Shown here in pieces: positions 55,378 through 64,000 of a DNA stretch of 64,000 nucleotides. The DNA comes from Roseateles violae. GTDB lineage: Bacteria > Pseudomonadota > Gammaproteobacteria > Burkholderiales > Burkholderiaceae_C. Numbering within the stretch: the stretch's first letter is position 1; every line of letters starts with the position of its first letter. A program made the position numbers and the translations under genes. Under the pieces are notes generated by a model. It had not been told where the DNA came from, did no database searches, and saw only the letters and a list, made by a program, of their open reading frames with translations. The stretch is from the NCBI RefSeq assembly GCF_030410485.1, contig NZ_JAUHHC010000001.1, forward strand, positions 496,001 to 560,000, written 5' to 3'.

Positions 55378-56841
55378 ATGAGCGCAGACATGCTTGGCGC
55401 AGACCTGTGGCAGCGCGGCTGTGAACGCCTGGCTGCCGAGCTGCCCGAACAACAATTCAATACCTGGATCCGTCCGCTGCCGCCGGCCACCGTGGCCGAC
55501 GGCGGAGCCGGCGACGGCCTGGTGATCTCGCTGCGCGTGCCGAACCGCTTCAAGCTGGACTGGATCCGCAACCAGTACGCCGGCCGCATCGAGGCCATCC
55601 TGAGCGAGCTGGCCGGCAAGCCGGCCAAGCTGGACCTGGCGCTGGCCGCGCGCGAACCGCTGACCCGCGTGGCGGCGGCGCCGGCCAGCCAGCCGATCGC
55701 CGTCGGCCAGGTGCTGCACAACGGCCTGCGCCCGGTGGCGGCAGCGCCGGCCGCCACCCCGGCGGCGATCAGCGCGCCGCCCGCCGAGCCGGCGCTCGCC
55801 CAGCTGCCGCCCAGCGCCAGCCGGCATCGCATCAACCCGGCGCTGACCTTCGACACCCTGGTGCCGGGCCGCGCCAACCAGATGGCACGCACCGCCGCCC
55901 TGCATGTGGCCGGCGCGCCGGGCGCGATGTACAACCCGCTGTTCATCTACGGCGGTGTCGGTCTGGGCAAGACCCATTTGATCCATGCGGTCGGCAATGC
56001 GCTGCTGAAGGACAAGCCGGATGCGCGCGTGCTCTATCTGCATGCCGAGCAGTTCATCTCGGACGTGGTCAAGAACTACCAGCGCAAGACCTTCGACGAG
56101 CTGAAGGCCAAGTACCACTCGCTGGACCTGCTGCTGATCGACGATGTGCAGTTCTTTGCCGGCAAGGACCGCACGCAGGAGGAGTTCTTCAACGCCTTCG
56201 AGGCCCTGCTGGCCAAGCGCGCCCACATCATCATGACCTCGGACACCTATCCCAAGGGCCTGGTGGACATCGACGAGCGCCTGACCAGCCGCTTCGACGC
56301 CGGCCTGACGGTGGCGATCGAGCCGCCCGAGCTGGAGATGCGGGTCGCGATCCTGATCAAGAAGGCCGAGGCCGAGCAGACGCCGATGCCCGAGGACGTC
56401 GCCTTCTTCATCGCCAAGAATGTGCGCGCCAACGTCCGCGAGCTGGAGGGCGCGCTGCGCAAGGTGCTGGCCTACAGCCGCTTCAGCCACAAGGAAATCA
56501 ATATCCAGCTGGCGCGCGAGGCGCTGAAGGACCTGTTGTCGATCCAGAACCGCCAGGTTTCGGTGGAGAACATCCAGAAGACGGTGGCCGACTTCTACAA
56601 GATCAAGATCGCCGATATGTACAGCAAGAAGCGCCCGGCCTCGATCGCCCGGCCGCGCCAGATCGCGATGTACCTGGCCAAGGAGATGACCCAGAAGAGC
56701 CTGCCCGAGATCGGCGAGCTGTTCGGCGGCCGCGACCACACGACGGTGCTGCACGCGGTGCGCAAGATCGGCGGCGAGCGCCAGAAGAACACCGAGCTGA
56801 ACCAGCAGCTGCATGTGCTGGAGCAGACGTTGAAGGGCTGA
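55378..56841 (+). CDS. dnaA: Chromosomal replication initiator DnaA
   Basis: A 487-aa AAA+ protein. Domain I (1-80), an Ala/Pro-rich linker domain II (about 90-150), domain III with Walker A GGVGLGKT (192-199) and LLIDDVQFF, and domain IV with [15 protein letters not shown], the DnaA-box-binding helix-turn-helix signature. It opens the origin and loads the helicase. dnaN and gyrB follow in the same direction. Confidence 0.97.
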   Translation: MSADMLGADLWQRGCERLAAELPEQQFNTWIRPLPPATVADGGAGDGLVISLRVPNRFKLDWIRNQYAGRIEAILSELAGKPAKLDLALAAREPLTRVAAAPASQPIAVGQVLHNGLRPVAAAPAATPAAISAPPAEPALAQLPPSASRHRINPALTFDTLVPGRANQMARTAALHVAGAPGAMYNPLFIYGGVGLGKTHLIHAVGNALLKDKPDARVLYLHAEQFISDVVKNYQRKTFDELKAKYHSLDLLLIDDVQFFAGKDRTQEEFFNAFEALLAKRAHIIMTSDTYPKGLVDIDERLTSRFDAGLTVAIEPPELEMRVAILIKKAEAEQTPMPEDVAFFIAKNVRANVRELEGALRKVLAYSRFSHKEINIQLAREALKDLLSIQNRQVSVENIQKTVADFYKIKIADMYSKKRPASIARPRQIAMYLAKEMTQKSLPEIGELFGGRDHTTVLHAVRKIGGERQKNTELNQQLHVLEQTLKG

Positions 56842-56857
56842 TCGTCGGTTGAGGTGA

Positions 56858-56898
56858 GCGAAGCGCGTTGCCGCGCGCTCTAGCGAAGCGCGCTTCGC
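56858..56898. repeat. Repeats between dnaA and dnaN
   Basis: GCGAAGCGCG occurs at 56858-56867 and 56883-56892. The second copy is the left part of a perfect 16-bp palindrome, GCGAAGCGCGCTTCGC (56883-56898). It could form a hairpin in the dnaA-dnaN transcript or be a dispersed extragenic repeat. No T-run follows, so it is not a terminator. Confidence 0.6.
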
Positions 56899-56999
56899 GC
56901 GCTTTCCCGGGCGGAAAACGGCCCATAAGTAGGTGAAAATGCACTGTTGCCCCGAGCGGGCGCCGTGCCACGCGAAACAAAGCGGAGAGAGGTTCAAAC

Positions 57000-58124
57000 A
57001 TGATCGTGTTGAAAGCCACCCAGGACAAGGTGCTGAGCGCGCTGCAGGCGGTGGCCGGCATCGTCGAGCGCCGCCACACGCTGCCGATCCTGGCCAATGT
57101 GCTGATTCGCAAGAGCGGCGGCATGCTGGAGCTGACGACCAGCGATCTGGAGATCCAGGTGCGCACCAGCGCCGAGCTGGGCGGCGACGAGGGCAATTTC
57201 TCGACCACCGTCGGCGCGCGCAAGCTGATCGACATCCTGCGCTCGATGCCGGCCGACCAGACCGTCTCGCTGACCGCCAACGCATCCAAGCTGACCCTGC
57301 AGGGCGGCAAGAGCCGCTTCACCTTGCAGACCTTGCCGGCCGACGACTTCCCGCTGGTGCAGGAAGCGGCCGACTTCGGCCCCGCCTTCAGCGTGCCGCA
57401 GAAGACGCTGAAGGCGCTGATCAACCAAGTGCACTTCGCGATGGCGGTCCACGACATCCGCTACTACCTGAACGGCATCCTCTTCGTCGCCGAGGGCAAG
57501 AGCCTCACCCTGGTCGCCACCGACGGCCACCGCCTGGCCCTGGCCCAGGCGCAGCTGGAAACCGAGATTCCGAAGCAGGAGGTGATCCTGCCGCGCAAAA
57601 CGGTGCTGGAGCTGATGCGCCTGTTGAAGGACGGCGGCAAGAACGAGGAAGACGATCAGCCGATCGAGATGCGCTTTGCCGGCAACCAGGCCAAGTTCTC
57701 CTTCAGCGGCATGGAGTTCGTCACCAAGCTGGTCGAGGGCAAGTTCCCCGACTACAACCGCGTGATCCCGAAGAACCACAAGTTCAATGTGACCCTGGGC
57801 CGCGCCCCGCTGCTGGCCAGCCTGCAGCGCGCCGCCATCCTGACCAGCGAGAAGTTCAAGGCCGTGCGCCTCAGCTTCGAGCCGGGCCTGCTGTCGATCG
57901 CCTCCAGCAATGCCGAGCAGGAGGAGGCCAAGGAAGAAATCGAGATCGACTACGGCGGCGATGTAATCGAGACCGGCTTCAACGTCACCTACCTGATGGA
58001 CGCGCTGCAGAACATGAGCCAGGACATGGTGTCCATCGACCTGAACGACAGCGCCGCCAGCGCCTTGATCACGATCCCGGAACAAACCGGATTCAAGTAC
58101 GTGGTCATGCCGATGCGGATCTGA
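57000..58124 (+). CDS. dnaN: DNA polymerase III beta sliding clamp
   Basis: A 374-aa protein of three similar clamp domains, with RRHTLPILANVLI near the start, HDIRYYLNGILF and TDGHRLALA in the middle and FKYVVMPMRI at the end. As a ring dimer it holds polymerase III on DNA. GGAGAGAGG precedes the ATG. It follows dnaA by 158 bp. Confidence 0.97.
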   Translation: MIVLKATQDKVLSALQAVAGIVERRHTLPILANVLIRKSGGMLELTTSDLEIQVRTSAELGGDEGNFSTTVGARKLIDILRSMPADQTVSLTANASKLTLQGGKSRFTLQTLPADDFPLVQEAADFGPAFSVPQKTLKALINQVHFAMAVHDIRYYLNGILFVAEGKSLTLVATDGHRLALAQAQLETEIPKQEVILPRKTVLELMRLLKDGGKNEEDDQPIEMRFAGNQAKFSFSGMEFVTKLVEGKFPDYNRVIPKNHKFNVTLGRAPLLASLQRAAILTSEKFKAVRLSFEPGLLSIASSNAEQEEAKEEIEIDYGGDVIETGFNVTYLMDALQNMSQDMVSIDLNDSAASALITIPEQTGFKYVVMPMRI

Positions 58125-58150
58125 GGCCGGCAGCAGAGAACAGAACAGTA

Positions 58151-60741
<2,591 letters not shown>

Positions 60742-61033
60742 TCTGATTGATCATTGTCGAACTGCCCAGGCCGCAGGTCGCCACCGTTTGGTAGCGGCTG
60801 CCATTGCGCAATTGTAGGTACCCTGGCGAGTCGTAACGCCCAAGCAAGCCGTCCGTCTTGGCGGCTGCTTCCGTTAACTGCTACCGAAGCATCTGGCTTT
60901 TCACGGTCGAGGCGGCGCTCGACGAAGGGTTCCGTGATGTGCGCCCGAGGTGACTCGCGAGCTTCCCTTTAAGCTCGCGCGAAGACCGCAGCGAAGCGGT
61001 TGGCAGGAAGAGAAAGTCCATGAAGAGGGGTAA
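60742..61033. other. Intergenic DNA of lower G+C after gyrB
   Basis: No protein-like frame is seen. An imperfect hairpin AAGCAAGCCG / CGGCTGCTT lies at about 60841-60872 without a T-run. The drop in G+C starts right after the gyrB stop and continues into the next gene, which suggests inserted DNA. Confidence 0.4.
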
Positions 61034-61897
61034 TTGGCGGAAAGCGCCAATGGTGGTTATGCCCAAAACATCGGCGTAGCAGGGGTCGTATACATCCTGG
61101 AGAACGACGGACTCCGGGAGGGCTGGATCAAGATCGGATGCAGCAAGCGCTCTGGCGGTGCCCGCGCCCGCGACCTGAATATCGATGCGAACACCGGAAC
61201 GCCGGGCACCTTCCGCTGCGTATTCGAGGCCCGCACTCTCGATTGTGGTCTCGCCGAACAGCATGTCTTCACCGAGCTCGCCGTCCATCGCCGCGGCAAG
61301 CGGGGTCAGGAGTTCTTCGAGGTCGACCTCGGCCGCGCCCAAGCGGTCATTCGCCGCATCTGCGCAGCGGTAGATCAAGCGGCGGCGGCCCTGCCCGCCC
61401 CACAAGCTAGGGCCTCGATGGCGCCAAGGCCGTACCCGACATTCCGTGCTCAACCGCAGCCCCCGGCCGCGCTGCCGGTACCGGCCCCTCAGGCTTCGCC
61501 GCTTCCCAGGGTTCTGCGCAATCGATTTGGAGGCCGCCGACCCGTACGCTTCAGACGCTTGGTGCTGGCCTCATTGGTATTTGGCGTCATTTGGATCGCT
61601 TCGCAAAGTTCGGACCGAGCGGATCGGCAGTCGCAGTCGTCGATGGCGGCTGAACGCACGACGGCAAGAGGTCAGAAAGCTCCTGCAGAACGCAGCCCCA
61701 ATCTCCAATCGAAGCGCTCGACAGCCGCTTCAAACGGTTCACAGGCACGCGCGCCAGCGACATCCGCAAGCACGGCAATGCCGGAAGGCCTCCCCCACGC
61801 TGCGAACGGAAACGAAGAGGACCGCAGCGGCGACCCGCTGTTGACCCTCCTCCGCCAACACGAGTCGCGCGCGTCGGAAGCGATGGCTTCGCGCTAG
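61034..61897 (+). CDS. T5orf172/MUG113 (GIY-YIG-like) domain protein with membrane helix
   Basis: A 287-aa protein. Residues 18-113 form a T5orf172/MUG113 domain of the GIY-YIG superfamily: VVYILEN, WIKIGCSKRSGGARARDLN, AEQHVFTELAVHRR with E75, and EFFEVDL. A Pro/Ala-rich linker (121-157) leads to one transmembrane helix (about 176-190) with Arg before it, then a Ser/Ala-rich tail of 95 residues. This puts the nuclease-like domain in the cytoplasm and the tail outside. The start is a TTG after GAGGGG; no in-frame ATG precedes the domain. The gene has lower G+C than its neighbours. Function unknown; a defence or DNA-processing role is possible. Confidence 0.75.
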   Translation: MAESANGGYAQNIGVAGVVYILENDGLREGWIKIGCSKRSGGARARDLNIDANTGTPGTFRCVFEARTLDCGLAEQHVFTELAVHRRGKRGQEFFEVDLGRAQAVIRRICAAVDQAAAALPAPQARASMAPRPYPTFRAQPQPPAALPVPAPQASPLPRVLRNRFGGRRPVRFRRLVLASLVFGVIWIASQSSDRADRQSQSSMAAERTTARGQKAPAERSPNLQSKRSTAASNGSQARAPATSASTAMPEGLPHAANGNEEDRSGDPLLTLLRQHESRASEAMASR

Positions 61898-62024
61898 ACG
61901 ACTCTTCGCGACAGCCCTGCGTTGGGGGACGATCGGCCCGGCCCATATGGCCCGCCGATTGCCCCCAATGCGCTCTATGCTCCACCCCAGCGCCCACCCC
62001 GGGCCGCCTCGATGGAGGATCGCG

Positions 62025-63539
62025 ATGAGCAAGACCTTGCGCCCCCTTTATCCGCTGCTGCTGGCCGCCCCCCTGCTGCTGCTGTCCGCCTGCGGCACCC
62101 AGGTCGTCAACCCGGTCACGGGCAAGACCGAGCGCTCGGTGATGGACGAGGCGGCCGAGGTGCAGGAGGGCGCCAAGGGCCATGCCGAGGTGCTAAAGGA
62201 GTACGGCGTCTACGCGAACCCGCGGCTGCAGGCCTATGTGGACGGGCTGGGCCAGAAGCTGGCAGCGCAGTCGCATCGCGCCAACCTGAAGTGGACCTTC
62301 ACCGTGCTCGACAGCCCGGAGATCAATGCCTTCGCCCTGCCCGGCGGCTATGTCTATGTGACGCGCGGCATCATGGCCTATCTGGAGAGCGAGGCCGAGC
62401 TGGCCGGCGTGATGGGCCACGAGATCGGCCATGTCACCGCGCGCCATGGCGCGCAGCGCGCGACGCGCCAGCAGGCGGCCGGCATCGGCGTGCTGGCGGC
62501 CAGCGTGCTGGGCGCGGTGCTGGAGGCGGGCGGCCTCAGCGGGGCCGGCAATCTGGCGAGCCAGGTCTCGCAGACGGCGGCGGCCGGCTATATCGCGTCC
62601 TACAGCCGCGACCAGGAATCGCAGGCCGACCAGCTCGGCGCCGAGTACCTGTCGCGCAACCATTACGACCCGCAGAACATGATCGACGTGATCCAGGTGC
62701 TCAAGCGCCAGGAGCAATTCGCCGCCGACCGCGCCAAGGCCGAGGGCAAGGCGGCGCCCTCGGGCTCGGGCTGGCTGGCCTCGCACCCGGCCAACGACAA
62801 GCGGCTGGCCGATATCCGCGAGTACGCGGCGCGCTACAAGGCCCAGACCGGCTATGCCGACGACGGCCGCGAGCGCTATCTGCAGGCGATCGCCGGCATG
62901 AGCTTCGGCGACAGCGCCGAGCAGGGCCTGGTGCGCGGGCGCAACTTCTATCACGAGCAGCTGGGCATCGCGCTGACCGCCCCGCCGGGCTGGACCATCC
63001 AGAACGGGCAGGACGCAATCCTGCTGGTCAACGGCGCCGCCGACGCGGCCCTGGTGCTGCGCATGGTGCCGCCCAAGGCCGGCAGCACGCACGAGGAGGT
63101 GATCCGCAAGGTGCTGGAGCCCGTCGACGGCCGCACCGAGCGCCGCACGATCCACGGCCTGGCCGCCACGCATTTCACCGGCACCGTGCGCAACCAGCAG
63201 GGCCAGACGCGCCCGGTGACGCTGACCCTGGTCAGCGGCCCCGGCGAGCGCACCTACTGGCTGCAGCATGCGGCCAAGAGCGCCGAGGCCGGCCAGCGCG
63301 CGCAGGCCGAGCTGGCCGAGGCCGAGAACTCCTTCCGCGCGCTGAGCGCGGCCGACCGCCAGGCGGCCCAGCCCTGGAGCGTGCAGGCCGTGCCTTATCC
63401 GCGCGGCGGCTTCGCCGAGCTGGCGAAGGCCTCGCCGCTGCCGGCGGCGACGGCCGAGGCCCAGCTGCGGCTGATGAACGGCGTCTACGGCGGCGGCCCC
63501 GAGCCCAGGCCGGGCGCCATGGTCAAGGTCGTGCGCTGA
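62025..63539 (+). CDS. M48-family metalloprotease, lipoprotein
   Basis: A 504-aa protein. Signal peptide with lipobox L-S-A-C23, zinc motif H132-E133-I-G-H136 and third ligand E199 (RDQESQAD), as in BepA/LoiP-like proteases. The C-terminal part (about 310-504) is a separate domain without TPR repeats that I can identify. It would act in the periplasm on outer-membrane proteins or misfolded substrates. GGAGG stands 7 bases before the ATG. Confidence 0.88.
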   Translation: MSKTLRPLYPLLLAAPLLLLSACGTQVVNPVTGKTERSVMDEAAEVQEGAKGHAEVLKEYGVYANPRLQAYVDGLGQKLAAQSHRANLKWTFTVLDSPEINAFALPGGYVYVTRGIMAYLESEAELAGVMGHEIGHVTARHGAQRATRQQAAGIGVLAASVLGAVLEAGGLSGAGNLASQVSQTAAAGYIASYSRDQESQADQLGAEYLSRNHYDPQNMIDVIQVLKRQEQFAADRAKAEGKAAPSGSGWLASHPANDKRLADIREYAARYKAQTGYADDGRERYLQAIAGMSFGDSAEQGLVRGRNFYHEQLGIALTAPPGWTIQNGQDAILLVNGAADAALVLRMVPPKAGSTHEEVIRKVLEPVDGRTERRTIHGLAATHFTGTVRNQQGQTRPVTLTLVSGPGERTYWLQHAAKSAEAGQRAQAELAEAENSFRALSAADRQAAQPWSVQAVPYPRGGFAELAKASPLPAATAEAQLRLMNGVYGGGPEPRPGAMVKVVR

Positions 63540-63564
63540 GGGGCGCGCCGGCCCGCCGGCCGCC

Positions 63565-64000
63565 TCACCTCAACGGCAGCTTTCCTGCCTTCAGCTGCCG
63601 CAGCACGAAGCTCGACTTCGTGTGCCGGATGCCGGGGATCTTGTAGAGCTGCTCGCGCAAGAGGCGCTCGTAGTCGGCGGTGCCGCTGACGGCGATGCGG
63701 ATCAGGTAGTCGTAGTCGCCCGAGACCAGATAGGCGTCGAGCACCTCGGGGATGGCCTCCAGCGCCTGGCCGAAGCGGATCAGCGCGTCGTCGGTATGGC
63801 TGTCCAGGGTGGCCTGCACGATCACGGTGTCGCCACGGCCGGACTTGGCGGCGTTGATGCGCACCGAGTAGCCCTCGATCACGCCGGCCTCCTCCATGCG
63901 CTTGATGCGGGTCCAGCAGGGCGAGCTGGTCAGCCCGACCTGACTGCTCAGCTCGTTCAGGCTGATGCGCGCATCGCGCTGCAGCGCTTCGAGGATGGCG
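63565..64000 (-). CDS. Lrp/AsnC-family transcriptional regulator, partial
   Basis: The gene runs off the right end; 145 residues are visible. An N-terminal winged helix-turn-helix (AILEALQRDARISLNELSS...SSPCWTRIKRMEEAGVI) is followed by the RAM effector domain (VIVQATLD...FGQALEAIPEVLDAYLVSGDYDYLIRI). Such regulators sense amino acids, most often branched-chain ones. It is convergent with the M48 gene. Confidence 0.9.
   Translation of the reverse strand, partial: AILEALQRDARISLNELSSQVGLTSSPCWTRIKRMEEAGVIEGYSVRINAAKSGRGDTVIVQATLDSHTDDALIRFGQALEAIPEVLDAYLVSGDYDYLIRIAVSGTADYERLLREQLYKIPGIRHTKSSFVLRQLKAGKLPLR

Overview
The window is a high-G+C chromosomal segment of a betaproteobacterium of the order Burkholderiales, probably close to Roseateles, Mitsuaria, Rubrivivax or Leptothrix. 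This is inferred from overall G+C and codon use, the gene order yidC-yidD-rnpA-rpmH-oriC-dnaA-dnaN-gyrB, proteins with PEP-CTERM sorting tails, and small families common in that order (DUF2214, DUF2805). No rRNA, tRNA or CRISPR array was found.

Layout. 1-8.5 kb: end of an APC permease, a LysR regulator coupled to a metallo-beta-lactamase-fold protein, a SWIM-SNF2 helicase, a thioredoxin-like protein, an M17 aminopeptidase and a DUF2214 protein. 8.5-16.2 kb, mostly leftward: a GMC oxidoreductase, a marC-creB-creC-creD unit with a Cre-tag-like site before creD, and a periplasmic-binding-fold protein with a membrane partner. 16.4-24.2 kb: glycine-rich RRM protein, the LPS cluster kdsD-kdsC-lptC followed by an SDR, an OmpR/EnvZ-type pair divergent from a PAP2 phosphatase, and glutamate dehydrogenase. 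24.3-36.3 kb: lipoproteins, a PEP-CTERM protease, a CPA2 antiporter, cyanophycinase, acyl-CoA dehydrogenase, a GGEEF protein, apt, and a lipoprotein of the AGE epimerase family.

36.355-50.607 kb is a genomic island bounded by an 18-bp direct repeat taken from the 3' end of mnmE, the same target used by Salmonella genomic island 1. Its right end carries a P4-type tyrosine integrase, an AlpA-like regulator, a 50-aa ORF and a 491-aa protein with palm motifs of the family A DNA polymerase / single-subunit RNA polymerase superfamily. Its left and central part carries a NYN-LOTUS nuclease-like gene directly ahead of a complete type I restriction-modification operon (hsdM, hsdS, hsdR), a DUF3293 gene, and four small uncharacterised genes. 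GTGTACTC repeats at both ends look like integrase arm sites.

50.6-64 kb: mnmE, yidC, yidD, rnpA and rpmH run leftward from the replication origin; dnaA, dnaN and gyrB run rightward. DnaA boxes lie upstream of dnaA and, unusually, inside rnpA, where they force rare TTA codons. Behind gyrB, in DNA of lower G+C, sits a membrane-anchored T5orf172 (GIY-YIG-like) protein, then an M48 lipoprotein protease and the end of an Lrp/AsnC regulator.

The most promising undescribed element is the island's polymerase-like protein with its integrase/AlpA module, followed by the NYN-LOTUS plus type I RM cassette.
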